NCBI GenBank assembly: GCA_902584635.1
Contig: CACIAQ010000013.1
Location: 1 to 40,619, forward strand
From: an uncultured Alphaproteobacteria bacterium
Lineage (GTDB): Bacteria; Pseudomonadota; Alphaproteobacteria; Rhodobacterales; Rhodobacteraceae
Direction of reading: 5' to 3'
DNA: 40,619 bases
Positions 30,353-39,031 of the stretch are shown here, in pieces; position 1 is the first letter of the stretch, and every line of letters starts with the position of its first letter. The notes under the pieces were generated by a model that worked only from the letters and a program-made list of their open reading frames with translations, had not been told where the DNA came from and made no database searches. The position numbers were made by a program, and so were the translations under genes.

Positions 30353-31517
30353 GACTATTTCTTACCAACAAGTCAGAAATATTTTTCTTAAAAGGGAAAA
30401 ACCCCTTACTAGCAAACGGGAAAGCATATTTATCCCAATCTCTCATATGAAAAATGGTTTCAATATTATGTGACCGAAGTTCATTTATTACGTCACTTGT
30501 CGCAAAGTATTTATTCCCAACAGTTTCAAAAGGAAAAATTAAGTATTTCAATTTTTCACTTCTCGCCCAACTAATTAATGATTCTTTGCTTTTGCAGAAA
30601 TAATAGTCTGGCAATTCCAAACACAATTGTTCAATTAATCCAGTTTCAAATTTTTTCACCAAAACGCTTTTAGTAGGTTGATATTCTGGGTCATGAAAAA
30701 TACACCCTTTGAAATTTATATTATCCTCGCTTAGGTAGCGGTTGAAAGAGAGGTCATTCTTATTTATCACCAGCCCTATATTTTCAAGAGTAGAAAAATT
30801 CGGCTTTACATACGATATGTGAGGCGATCTTTCATGATCTTTCCATAGTGCGTCATCGAAAATTGGGCTTTCATCCAGTTGTCCGTCAGGTGAAAATTTT
30901 CCATTTGTAAACAGTTTTATGTTATCAGCTTTGGCAACATATATTTTCCCCCTTGTCTGTAGGCCTGCAACCCAACGCCAGCCAAGAGTATTTGAAGCAG
31001 GGCACCAATCAATGAGATAGTCTCTAAAAAAGTTAGCGCCAGAGACCCAGCTTTTTCTGAGAGTAAAAATCCAAATGCTTGCGTACCACATACGGGCATG
31101 ATTATGTAGATATCCTGTTTCTATCAGTTCTTCTGTCCAATGATCAAAGCATTTTATTCCAGTTTTACTGGGCAAATGAGAACCGTCGTTGTCGATTTCA
31201 TAGTCCTCGTAAACATCAGGTCTCATCTCCAACCACCCCTTCCAGTAAGTTCTCCAAAAAATCTCTTGAATAAATTTTTCTAAAGATGACGGTGAATGTT
31301 TTTTTAAAGCGATCCTCAACACATCGTTTTCCGACACTAGCCGTCTGCGAAGATATGGTGATAGCTTAGATACATTCTCATGCGGGTTACCCAAATCGAA
31401 ATTTCTCTTTTTCGCATATAAAGAAAGGTGGTGATCACAGTAATTATTGAAGTCTGCTAAAACCCTCTCTCTTGTACAAGGAAACAAGTCATAAATCTTA
31501 TTAACGACTTCGTTCAT
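30345..31517 (-). CDS. FAD-binding photolyase/cryptochrome-like protein without the N-terminal antenna domain
   Basis: 390 residues. Begins at once with the photolyase FAD-binding helical domain: RERVLADFNNYCDHHLSLYA, LSPYLRRRLVSENDVL, FIQEIFWRTYWKGWLEMRP, HNHARMWYASIWIFTLRKSW and CPASNTLGWRWVAGLQTRGK, the cryptochrome core motifs (N-x-x-R-M and the W-x-x-x-x-D-x-x-N-G-like loop with W-R-W-V-A-G). The usual Rossmann antenna domain is absent in front; instead a 180-residue C-terminal part carries an alpha/beta-like end, KYLIFPFETVGNKYFATSDV and RDWDKYAFPFASKGFFPFKK. This order is seen in annotated 'FAD-binding domain' proteins of alphaproteobacteria. DNA repair or signalling is inference. Confidence 0.85.
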   Translation of the reverse strand: MNEVVNKIYDLFPCTRERVLADFNNYCDHHLSLYAKKRNFDLGNPHENVSKLSPYLRRRLVSENDVLRIALKKHSPSSLEKFIQEIFWRTYWKGWLEMRPDVYEDYEIDNDGSHLPSKTGIKCFDHWTEELIETGYLHNHARMWYASIWIFTLRKSWVSGANFFRDYLIDWCPASNTLGWRWVAGLQTRGKIYVAKADNIKLFTNGKFSPDGQLDESPIFDDALWKDHERSPHISYVKPNFSTLENIGLVINKNDLSFNRYLSEDNINFKGCIFHDPEYQPTKSVLVKKFETGLIEQLCLELPDYYFCKSKESLISWARSEKLKYLIFPFETVGNKYFATSDVINELRSHNIETIFHMRDWDKYAFPFASKGFFPFKKNISDLLVRNSLI

Positions 31518-31551
31518 ATTAATTACTTGAATCTCCAGCCTGATTAATAAA

Positions 31552-31647
31552 TTAAAATCCGATTAGAAGAATAATTGCAAAGATACCTAATCCACCCCAC
31601 AAAAAGGGTGAATTTTCATTTTCGAGAAGCCACTTAAGTAAATTCAT
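31552..31647 (-). CDS. 31-residue single-span membrane peptide
   Basis: MNLLKWLLENENSPFLWGGL then GIFAIILLIGF. One span of about 17 residues. A strong ribosome site, GGAGGTAGAA, sits directly before the ATG, the best in this part of the window. Too short for homology to be judged; regulator or subunit peptide possible. Confidence 0.55.
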   Translation of the reverse strand: MNLLKWLLENENSPFLWGGLGIFAIILLIGF

Positions 31648-31812
31648 TTCTACCTCCGATATTCCATATCTAAATATACTAAAAAATTTATAAATCTAGG
31701 GCAGATAAAAATTTTTATTAGCGAACAAAAGTCTTTGATCATAAATAATAAAAATGCTTTAAATTTGTTGCTCAATAAATGAAGATTAAAATAAATGTAT
31801 GGAGAATGATTA

Positions 31813-32190
31813 ATGGAACCCTTTTTTGAATTGAGAATTTATGAAGTATATCCTAACAAAATGGCTAATTGGATAAAGTTTATGGATGCAGAAATTATTC
31901 CTTTTCAAAGAGAAAGAGGAATGGAAATAAATGCCACTTTTATCATGAATAGTTCTGATGAGTTCTTTGAACAAAGAGGGGAAAGAAAAATGCAGTCAGA
32001 AAAGAAAGGGTCAACTTATGTTTGGATAAGACGCTTTCTAGATCAAGACCATAAGAAGAGATTGTATGAAGCTGTTTATGACAGTAGTGAATGGATTGAT
32101 TATTATAGACCAAAAGTCAGCAAGCTGATTAATCTTAATACCATTATCGTCCATAATTTATCGGCAACTGCAATGTCACTTTTAAAGTAA
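31813..32190 (+). CDS. NIPSNAP family protein
   Basis: 125 residues, full length for bacterial NIPSNAP (PF07978). FELRIYEVYPNKMANWIKFM, then WIRRFLDQDHKKRLYEAVYD, then a C-terminal strand IIVHNLSA. Ferredoxin-like dimeric fold; function unknown but often near oxidative genes. ATG preceded by gagaatgatta, weak. Single gene. Confidence 0.85.
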   Translation: MEPFFELRIYEVYPNKMANWIKFMDAEIIPFQRERGMEINATFIMNSSDEFFEQRGERKMQSEKKGSTYVWIRRFLDQDHKKRLYEAVYDSSEWIDYYRPKVSKLINLNTIIVHNLSATAMSLLK

Positions 32191-32217
32191 CTTTGCCCGT
32201 TCCCCTAGTTGTTCAAA

Positions 32218-32934
32218 ATGCACATTAGAAAATTTGCAAATGAAACAGTTGATATTTGTAATGTAGGCTTGGAAGTACAGATAGAGCGTACTAATAGAAA
32301 AAGAACAATTTCACTGCAGGTAAAAGATAACAAACTGATCGTTAAAGCGCCAAGATCTGCATCTAGAAAAAGTTTAGATGATTTGATCAAAAGGAAGCAA
32401 AGCTGGATAAAGAAAAGGGCAATTTTAAGTGTTGAAGAACAGAAGTTAAGAAATAGAAAATTTATTGATAATGAGAAGTTTTATTTTAAAGGCAATGAAT
32501 ATCGGTTGTTTTTGATTTTGGGTTGTAAAGAAGAAGTAAAAATTTCCGAAGATTTTTTGATTGTTACTTGCAAAGATGATAGCGCGATGGGCAGTAAAGA
32601 CGTCAAAACATTCATTGAAGACTGGTACGTTAGAGAGTCTATTAAAATTTTAAATACAAGAACTTACGACTTCGCAAAGAAAATGAAGGTTCAGCCAAGG
32701 GCGATCACTGTAAAGAGCTATGTTTCAAAATGGGGGTCTTGTACCACAAGCAATAAAATATCTTATAATTGGCGTATTATAATGGCTCCAGATTGTATAA
32801 TAGACTATCTTATTATTCATGAATTGTGTCATATTATCGAACATAATCACTCTAAGAATTTTTGGTACCAGGTAGGAAAATACTGCGAAGATTTCCAAAA
32901 AAAAAAGAAAATGGTTGCGAGAAAACGGACATAA
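32218..32934 (+). CDS. YgjP-like (DUF45) zinc metallopeptidase, C-terminus shifted
   Basis: 238 residues from ATG 32218. IERTNRKRTISLQVKDNKLI, VKAPRSASRKSL and the zinc site YLIIHELCHIIEHNHSKNFW: HELCH at 201-205 and a third His at 211. KSYVSKWGSC is the conserved metallopeptidase block. After DFQ comes an A10 run; the frame then reads KKKKMVARKRT and stops. One base shift there gives KWLRENGHKLVL ending at 32947, which is the normal end of YgjP proteins. So the gene carries a homopolymer frameshift or depends on slippage. Confidence 0.9.
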   Translation: MHIRKFANETVDICNVGLEVQIERTNRKRTISLQVKDNKLIVKAPRSASRKSLDDLIKRKQSWIKKRAILSVEEQKLRNRKFIDNEKFYFKGNEYRLFLILGCKEEVKISEDFLIVTCKDDSAMGSKDVKTFIEDWYVRESIKILNTRTYDFAKKMKVQPRAITVKSYVSKWGSCTTSNKISYNWRIIMAPDCIIDYLIIHELCHIIEHNHSKNFWYQVGKYCEDFQKKKKMVARKRT

Positions 32935-33065
32935 GCTTGTTTTGTAGTCCACATTATAAGAAGTATTGAATCAACACAAACAAAGGTGCTATCTTTAGGT
33001 TGGTCCATGTAGAGACATAGCCATTTTCTATCAAATGTTCAACTTTGTAACTTTTAAGGCAAATA

Positions 33066-33509
33066 ATGTATTTTGAAGACTTTTATCAAGGGTACTCTTT
33101 TGAAACAAAAAAAAAGACAATCACCAAAAAAGATATAATTTCATTCGCTGAAAAATGGGATTATCAACCTTTTCACATTGATGAGAATTTGGCAAAACAG
33201 TCCCATTATGGTGGCCTTATAGCAAGTGGCTGGCACACTATAGCGATTGCCCACAGTTTAATTTTAGATACTCAAAAAACTTCGAAATGTTCAATGGGGT
33301 CTCCAGGTCTAGACAACGTTAATTGGTTTAAACCGGTCAGGCCAAATGACACTATTCATTGTTTAGTAACCGTCAAGTCGTCGCGCAAATCAAATTCAAA
33401 ACCTTTTGGAGTGACAACAATACTAGTCGAAGTTTTCAATCAGGAGAAAGAACTAGTAGCGGATATGACTGCAGTCTGGTTTTTGAAATTAGGAAAAAGT
33501 CAAAGGTAA
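33066..33509 (+). CDS. MaoC-like dehydratase
   Basis: 147 residues. FEDFYQGYSFET, ITKKDIISFAEKWDYQPFHI with the hydratase Asp/His pair in P-F-H-I-D, HYGGLIASGWHT and the helix IAHSLILD. Hotdog fold hydratase acting on trans-2-enoyl thioesters or related acids. Full length. Convergent with the cupin gene, one base apart at the stops. Confidence 0.9.
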   Translation: MYFEDFYQGYSFETKKKTITKKDIISFAEKWDYQPFHIDENLAKQSHYGGLIASGWHTIAIAHSLILDTQKTSKCSMGSPGLDNVNWFKPVRPNDTIHCLVTVKSSRKSNSKPFGVTTILVEVFNQEKELVADMTAVWFLKLGKSQR

Positions 33510-33510
33510 A

Positions 33511-33876
33511 CTAAACAGTCTCAGTATCAAAAGAAGCTGGGTTTGTTATTTCAAGAAGCTCTAAATCTTCTGAATGCTCTATTTCTCTATGCGATATTTT
33601 TGGGGGTTGCAAGACGGAGTCTCCTTCATGAAAAGTAAAGGTTCCTTGGCCTTCATACTCGAAAGTAACCCAACCTTTAAGTATATAAACCATTTGAAAA
33701 TTTAGCTTATGTAAATGCCACTCGCCCTTAGAATGTTTTCCTGGAACAGCTCTAATTACATTTGCCCCATAATTTCCTTCTGTAGCAGCGTCTATTCCGA
33801 GGTCTCTGTATTGAAAGAACCCTCTAAGACCCGAGTCGAATTTAGATTTTTCTTTTTGTGATATTGTAAATTTCAT
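33511..33876 (-). CDS. Cupin domain protein
   Basis: 121 residues from ATG MKFTISQKEKSKF (a longer frame upstream lacks a start signal; ribosome site TAAGGGAGAGA fits this ATG). VPGKHSKGEWHLHKLNFQMV is cupin motif 1 with H-x-H; GEGDSVLQPPKISH-like FHEGDSVLQPPKISHRE is motif 2. Small single-domain cupin, metal binding likely, substrate unknown. Confidence 0.85.
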   Translation of the reverse strand: MKFTISQKEKSKFDSGLRGFFQYRDLGIDAATEGNYGANVIRAVPGKHSKGEWHLHKLNFQMVYILKGWVTFEYEGQGTFTFHEGDSVLQPPKISHREIEHSEDLELLEITNPASFDTETV

Positions 33877-34075
33877 ATATCTCTCCCTTATAATTAAATT
33901 GTGTAGATCAAATAGTAACAAAATTTCGCAAAAATTTTAAATTTACTATGAGCAAATTGATAATTCATCTTGCTGCCATTAAAAAAAGAAATTTGTTTAA
34001 CTGATTTTTTGCGATACCATTAAATCGCTGTAGTGTAAAAGTGGTATCAATTACAAAAAATGGAAGTCAGGGTAA

Positions 34076-34441
34076 ATGAGAAATAAGGAGAACGTTCTTA
34101 AAGTAGTAGAGAATTATATAAATAGTGCGCACGAATCTGATGGAGATATGACAAGGAAAATATTCGATGATGATGCTAAGATTTCCGGTCATATAAACGG
34201 TAAGCTGATAAGACAGACAAAGGAGGACTGGGCAAAATTTGTTGAAAAAAATTTACCGTCACCGAAGGAAAAAGGTAATACTAAGGCATACGAAATATTG
34301 ATGGTTGATGCTGGAGAGGAGACCGCGGTAGTGAAAGTAAAAAGTGAATATATAAATACCATGTTTACAGATACACTTTCTTTTCTCAGAATTGATGATG
34401 AGTGGAAAATTTACAACAAGGTATTTGAGGCGACGAGTTAG
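34076..34441 (+). CDS. NTF2-like (lumazine-binding type) family protein
   Basis: 121 residues: VVENYINSAHESDGDMTRKI, FDDDAKISGHINGKLI, YEILMVDAGEETAVVKVKSE and MFTDTLSFLRIDDEWKIYNK. Classic NTF2-fold order of a helix, then alternating strands ending in W-K-I-x-N. Used as small-molecule binding or isomerase modules; role unknown. ATG after gggtaa. First of four co-directional genes with the exported protein, SABATH methyltransferase, SDR and cupin. Confidence 0.8.
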   Translation: MRNKENVLKVVENYINSAHESDGDMTRKIFDDDAKISGHINGKLIRQTKEDWAKFVEKNLPSPKEKGNTKAYEILMVDAGEETAVVKVKSEYINTMFTDTLSFLRIDDEWKIYNKVFEATS

Positions 34442-34464
34442 ATTGTAAGAACCGAAATTGTCAA

Positions 34465-34869
34465 ATGAATTTTTTTAATATTCTTTCCATATGCACTATC
34501 TTCCTATCCTTTAGCGTTTTTAAAGCAAGTGGTAATGATCTAGACGAGGTCATTTGTAATGCTATGAAGGGTATGCAAGCACAAGAAGAAAAAAAAATCC
34601 CTTATCATATAGGTGACTATGAATTAATAGGGATCACAGTTGATTGTAAGAAAAAAGCTCTAATAACAGAAAAGAAACACATTCAATACTCGGCTTCAGA
34701 CTTCGCCGATGATTTTAAGACTAATTCAATAAAAAATTGGGAAAACGCAAATTGTAAAAATATGATATTTAACACAAACACGGGCTGGTCAACTACCCAG
34801 ATTATAAAAGATGTAAACAAAAATGTAGTTTTAAAGTTGGAAGCAAATTTTAATATATGCTCTCAATAA
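34465..34869 (+). CDS. Exported protein with paired Cys, unknown family
   Basis: 134 residues; signal peptide MNFFNILSICTIFLSFSVFK, cleavage near ASG. Four mature Cys (VICNAM, TVDCKKK, ENANCKNM, FNICSQ) suggest two disulphides. YELIGITVDCKKKALITEKK and TGWSTTQIIKD recall small periplasmic proteins in marine alphaproteobacteria, but I have no family name. 24 bases after the NTF2-like gene. Confidence 0.65.
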   Translation: MNFFNILSICTIFLSFSVFKASGNDLDEVICNAMKGMQAQEEKKIPYHIGDYELIGITVDCKKKALITEKKHIQYSASDFADDFKTNSIKNWENANCKNMIFNTNTGWSTTQIIKDVNKNVVLKLEANFNICSQ

Positions 34870-34924
34870 ATGTTAAAAATAAATAGAACACTTAAACCAA
34901 ACATCTCAAAAAATAAATACAAAG

Positions 34925-36043
34925 ATGATTAATAAGCTTGAAACACTAAATACACAAGATGTACTGTCGATGAAGGGAGAGGGCTACTATTCAAAAAAGA
35001 CGGCAGGAGCTAAAAATGCTATAGACTCGATACAGAAAATTATGGAAAGATCTATACTTTCTCTTCCCAATAGAGAAATATTGAGATTTGCTGATTTTGG
35101 TGCGGCAGACGGAGGAACAAGTCAGCAGCTTTGGTACAATTTGATAAATCTTATAAGAAGTAGCGGAGATGGCCGAGTAATTGAGATACTTTACACCGAT
35201 CTGGCCTCAAACGATTTCTCGACTCTTTTCAAAAACATGCAGGGGATGCGTGGCGAAAAAGGCCTTGCTTACCAAAAAATATTTGATAACGTTTTTGTGC
35301 ACGGGTGTGGTACTGGGTTTCATCAACAATTACTAGCAACAGATAGCTTGTCTTTGGGCTTTTCTGCGACAGCAATGCACTATGTTTCAGAAAAACCTTG
35401 CCAGATAAAAAATCACGTACATATGATTGGGGCTGATATAGCAGAAAAGAGACAGTTTATGGCACAAGCGGCCACAGATTGGGAGTCAATCCTTCTTGCA
35501 AGGGCTAAAGAACTTGCATCGGGGGGACGCTTTGTATGTATGAATTTTGGGATTGATGAAAAAGGTCGGTATCTTGGCAATACCGGAGGACATTCAATGT
35601 TTGACAAATTTAATCAGCATTGGAGGACCCACTTGGATCAAGGGATAATAACAAATGAAGAATATATTAATACGACATTTGCTCAGCACTATAGAACGGT
35701 GGATGAGTTTAGCGCTCCGTTTAATGATAATTCTTCCAAGATTTCAAAAGCTGGGTTGAAGCTTTTATCTTGCAGTACCAAATTGACAAAATGCCCCTAT
35801 CGTGAGGCTTATGAAAAAAATATTCGGTCAATGTCAAAAAAAGATTTTGCTGATAGTCTTATTCCAACTACTCGAAGTTGGTCAGAGACAGTCTTTCGTA
35901 CTGCTTTATTAAAAAGAAATGAAAATGAGAGGGACAACATAGTCGACTCTTTTTATGAGAATTATAGGGCAGAAGTTGAAAGAGACCCGGACGGTCACGC
36001 CATGGACTATGTTCATATAATTATGGAAATAGAAAAGATATAG
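34925..36043 (+). CDS. SABATH-type carboxyl methyltransferase
   Basis: 372 residues. N-terminal MKGEGYYSKKTAGAKNA, then SAM-binding FADFGAADGGTSQQLW and DLASNDFSTLFKNMQ; active-site region SLGFSATAMHYVSEKPCQ and GGRFVCMNFGIDEKG. These are the diagnostic SABATH blocks (S-x-x-x-x-H-W/Y-L/V-S). The family methylates carboxyl groups of small acids (salicylate, jasmonate, indole acetate in plants; related acids in bacteria). The bacterial substrate here is unknown. Full length, single domain. Confidence 0.88.
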   Translation: MINKLETLNTQDVLSMKGEGYYSKKTAGAKNAIDSIQKIMERSILSLPNREILRFADFGAADGGTSQQLWYNLINLIRSSGDGRVIEILYTDLASNDFSTLFKNMQGMRGEKGLAYQKIFDNVFVHGCGTGFHQQLLATDSLSLGFSATAMHYVSEKPCQIKNHVHMIGADIAEKRQFMAQAATDWESILLARAKELASGGRFVCMNFGIDEKGRYLGNTGGHSMFDKFNQHWRTHLDQGIITNEEYINTTFAQHYRTVDEFSAPFNDNSSKISKAGLKLLSCSTKLTKCPYREAYEKNIRSMSKKDFADSLIPTTRSWSETVFRTALLKRNENERDNIVDSFYENYRAEVERDPDGHAMDYVHIIMEIEKI

Positions 36044-36119
36044 TTTTAATCTTTGCTTAAAACAAATTTAGGTAATGAATGATTAGATTTTTAATATTTT
36101 TAAAAAAATTCTTATCACA

Positions 36120-36860
36120 ATGAATAAGGTTGCAATTATTACAGGAGCTGGCACAGGAGTGGGTAAAGCTACTGCTGTCAAGCTTTCAGATGCTGGTTTT
36201 AGTGTTATTTTGATAGGACGACGTAAAAATAAATTAGATGAAACCAAGAAAGCCTGTAATAATGAAGCAATAGTTTTTCCTATGGATGTCAGTAACGAGA
36301 CCGATGTTAAAAAATGTTTTGAATTGGTTCAGAAGGAGTTTTCTCGTGTGGATCTGCTTTTCAATAATGCCGGTACATTTCTTTCTTCAAAAACCATAGA
36401 TAGAATCAACTTCAATGAATGGAAAGAGGTTATAGAAGTCAATCTTAATGGCATGTTTCTTTTCAGTAAGTATGCATTTTCCGTTATGAAAAACCAGTCT
36501 CCTATCGGGGGTCGAATAATTAATAATGGGAGTGTTTCTGCATATGCTCCAAGGCCCGGATCAATCGCGTATACGGCAACCAAACATGCTGTTACAGGAA
36601 TGACAAAAAGTTTGTCGCTCGACGGAAGACCATTCAGTATTGTTTGTAGTCAAATTGACATAGGTAATGCTGATACACCAATGACAGAGGGAATTAAAAA
36701 GGGAATAATTCAGGCGGATGGTTCAATTAGAAGAGAGCCTACTTTTGATCCAGAACATATAGCTGATGCAGTTCTACATTTAGTAAAACTTCCCTTAGAC
36801 ACAAATATTCTCAATATGACAATGATGGCAAGCAATATGCCCTTTATAGGGAGAGGTTAA
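36120..36860 (+). CDS. Short-chain dehydrogenase/reductase
   Basis: 246 residues. NAD(P)-binding T-G-A-G-T-G-V-G at 8-15, Arg36 (favouring NADP) in GRRKNK, NNAG at 82-85, catalytic Ser138, Tyr151 and Lys155 (Y-T-A-T-K). The Asp-Ile-Gly-Asn-Ala motif in SQIDIGNADTPM is the SDR C-terminal region. Substrate unknown; 77 bases after the SABATH gene and 8 bases before the cupin gene, which suggests a small operon. Confidence 0.92.
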   Translation: MNKVAIITGAGTGVGKATAVKLSDAGFSVILIGRRKNKLDETKKACNNEAIVFPMDVSNETDVKKCFELVQKEFSRVDLLFNNAGTFLSSKTIDRINFNEWKEVIEVNLNGMFLFSKYAFSVMKNQSPIGGRIINNGSVSAYAPRPGSIAYTATKHAVTGMTKSLSLDGRPFSIVCSQIDIGNADTPMTEGIKKGIIQADGSIRREPTFDPEHIADAVLHLVKLPLDTNILNMTMMASNMPFIGRG

Positions 36861-36868
36861 TTAGAAAA

Positions 36869-37168
36869 ATGCATAGGGATAAAGCTAAGACAAATATTCA
36901 AATTGATAATGAAAGAATAAGAGCAACAGAATATGAATTTAATAAAGGCGATGAAACAGGGTTTCATACACATAAATGGGACTATGTAGTTATTCCACAA
37001 ACTAATGGAAAATTATTACTTGTTGATGATCATAAGATTGAAACGACCGCTACACTTATTAAAGGCGAGCCTTATTACAGAAAGGCTGGTATATCGCATA
37101 ACGTAATTAACAATGGAAACGAAAAGCTAGTTTTTATTGAGATAGAAATAAAAGCTCATCCTGTTTGA
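36869..37168 (+). CDS. Cupin domain protein
   Basis: 99 residues; NIQIDNERIRATEYEFNKGD, GFHTHKWDYVVIPQTNGKLL (motif 1, with H-x-H and E-like Asp at D-Y) and YYRKAGISHNVINNGN (motif 2, His). Compact single-domain cupin, probably metal-binding. It follows the SDR by 8 bases, so may share its pathway. Confidence 0.85.
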   Translation: MHRDKAKTNIQIDNERIRATEYEFNKGDETGFHTHKWDYVVIPQTNGKLLLVDDHKIETTATLIKGEPYYRKAGISHNVINNGNEKLVFIEIEIKAHPV

Positions 37169-37227
37169 GTGCTTACAAACTGTTTAAACCCAGCACGTTT
37201 TTTAAAAATTTTGTTAGTGACAACTTA

Positions 37228-37554
37228 TTAGAAATAAACATCATGTAAAATAACCCCTCTATTTGAAAATAGCTTCTGTGGTATTTCAGTTTTATTAAAC
37301 TTTTGTTCTGCCTCTCTAAAGAGTAGCTGGCAATCTACAAATGCTTTTTCATCAGTATATTCCCAGAGGTTACCTAATCTTTGAATGCCATCTTTATTGA
37401 AAACTTGGCTTACACTTTGTCTTATAGCTCCTGCTTTAGCAAATTTTGATTGCATGTCTAATACCACCTTTTGCCATTCTTCTCCTCCCACTATTAGATC
37501 GCTTTTCGACTGGAAATCTTGGGTTATATAACTCATAATTTTTGACTTGATCAT
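37228..37554 (-). CDS. Small ABM-like protein
   Basis: 108 residues: MIKSKIMSYITQDFQSKSDL, KVVLDMQSKFAKAGAIRQSV, LGNLWEYTDEKAFVDCQLLF. Alternating beta-alpha order with a central W-E-Y strand and a helix like antibiotic-biosynthesis-monooxygenase folds, but no conserved residue allows a firm call. Convergent with the cupin gene. Confidence 0.55.
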   Translation of the reverse strand: MIKSKIMSYITQDFQSKSDLIVGGEEWQKVVLDMQSKFAKAGAIRQSVSQVFNKDGIQRLGNLWEYTDEKAFVDCQLLFREAEQKFNKTEIPQKLFSNRGVILHDVYF

Positions 37555-37629
37555 TCTTCACTCCTCAGATTTTTTCTATATCGGCAAAGAATATTGAAAT
37601 TCATAATTGATTCCATTACAACTTAATTC

Positions 37630-38466
37630 ATGTTGAAGATAATCTTTTATATTAAAAATGCTATTCATCGAGTTTTAAGAAATCTGATTATTATAGGTAT
37701 TTTATTTTTTAGTTACTTACAAATAGCACAATCTGCCGAATTGACACTCGATGTAAGCTCTTACTCATATCGTGAAGTAGATCAGAACCAAAACTTCTTT
37801 ATGGAGGATAAATCTGATCCATTTTTATATGGAGTAGGAATTAGAGACTGGGGTAATGATAAGGTAAATCCAAAAGTAAGAAATATTAATTGGATACTTC
37901 TATATACGGTTGAGTATAGTTTTGGAAATATTGACTATACCTCTATGGGAACTGGTACAATGAAAAAACAATATTATAAGAGTAGGTTTGAATCTTATAT
38001 AAGCACTAATCGTGGAGTAGGTGCTAATGACTTATTGCCCTTCATCGGTGTGGGGTATCGTGATCTACTAGATGACAGCGGTTTCAAGACGTCATCAACA
38101 AACCATCTCGGTTATGATAGGCTTTCTCAATACTATTATATTCCGATAGGAGCGATTTGGTACATAAGCGAGAGCCTTTCTTTAAAGTCTCAGTACAATC
38201 ATTTCATCGAGGGTAAGCAAACTAGTTTCCTGAATGAAATTCTTCCCAACACTTATTCCATTAATCCTATAAACACGCAGCGTATTGGCTGGGGAATTGA
38301 TTTAACATTACGCTCGAAATTAAATAACAAATGGTCTTACTACGGCTTTTATAGGTCGTGGGGCATTGAAAATTCAGATATAACTTCGTGCTCTCCACTC
38401 ATATATTGTATGGAACCAAAAAACCAAACACATGAAATCGGCGCTGGAATATCATATCATTTATAA
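37630..38466 (+). CDS. Outer-membrane beta-barrel protein
   Basis: 278 residues. A long N-terminal hydrophobic run MLKIIFYIKNAIHRVLRNLI ending IAQSAEL is a signal peptide, then alternating aromatic strands (ELTLDVSSYSYREVD, LLYTVEYSFGNIDYTS, RFESYISTNRGVG, IGWGIDLTLRSKLNN) and a C-terminal strand HEIGAGISYHL, typical of a porin-like or OmpW-like barrel of about 8-10 strands. Exact family uncertain. Confidence 0.75.
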   Translation: MLKIIFYIKNAIHRVLRNLIIIGILFFSYLQIAQSAELTLDVSSYSYREVDQNQNFFMEDKSDPFLYGVGIRDWGNDKVNPKVRNINWILLYTVEYSFGNIDYTSMGTGTMKKQYYKSRFESYISTNRGVGANDLLPFIGVGYRDLLDDSGFKTSSTNHLGYDRLSQYYYIPIGAIWYISESLSLKSQYNHFIEGKQTSFLNEILPNTYSINPINTQRIGWGIDLTLRSKLNNKWSYYGFYRSWGIENSDITSCSPLIYCMEPKNQTHEIGAGISYHL

Positions 38467-38536
38467 TGCTTTAAAGATGTATATATGGATAAATCAGGCG
38501 CAGAGAGATATCAAAACAAACAAGGTTTAACAAACA

Positions 38537-38941
38537 ATGAAATTAAAATTGCACCACATAAACTTATCAACACGAGATGTCAAAGAGTTAAACAGATTTT
38601 ATAAAGACATTTTATTCCTAGACACCCAGACAGAGGACTTACCTACTCTCGAAAAGGAGAAGGGATATTCAGGCGACGTATCTTTTGTAGGTGATGGTGG
38701 AGTGCAGATGCATCTAGCACAAAAAGATTTATCTGTAAATTTCAAAACGGGGCATTTTATAAATCCAGTTGAAAAAGGCCATATCGCTTACCGAACAGAT
38801 GACATCGAAGCCTTCAAAAACCATCTTAAGAAAAATAATGTTGATTTCACAGATTGGGGTGAAATCGGAGTTTCAGGATGGCACCAAATATTTTTTTATG
38901 ATCCTGATGGAAATGTTATTGAGGTTCACCAAAAAATATAG
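38537..38941 (+). CDS. VOC family (glyoxalase/bleomycin resistance-type) protein
   Basis: 134 residues, one VOC module pair: LHHINLSTRDVKELNRFYKD (metal His near residue 7), VSFVGDGGVQMHLAQKDLS, GHIAYRTDDIEAFKNHL and FFYDPDGNVIEVHQ (metal Glu). Dioxygenase, glyoxalase or resistance-type enzyme; substrate unknown. Single gene. Confidence 0.88.
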   Translation: MKLKLHHINLSTRDVKELNRFYKDILFLDTQTEDLPTLEKEKGYSGDVSFVGDGGVQMHLAQKDLSVNFKTGHFINPVEKGHIAYRTDDIEAFKNHLKKNNVDFTDWGEIGVSGWHQIFFYDPDGNVIEVHQKI

Positions 38942-39031
38942 TTTTTAGTGACTCCTTCTACCAGTACATACGGCATTAGTTTAAATATCTTGAAAATCTT
39001 CCCCTGAGCATTAATCAGTCACTTTAAGTTG

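Noticed and set aside
20854-32197. Shared ttgcccgttc-like motif before the genes at 20884 and 32218, with a weaker form before 26095
   Set aside because: Short, variably spaced, and without matching -10 elements; not enough for a regulatory-site call.
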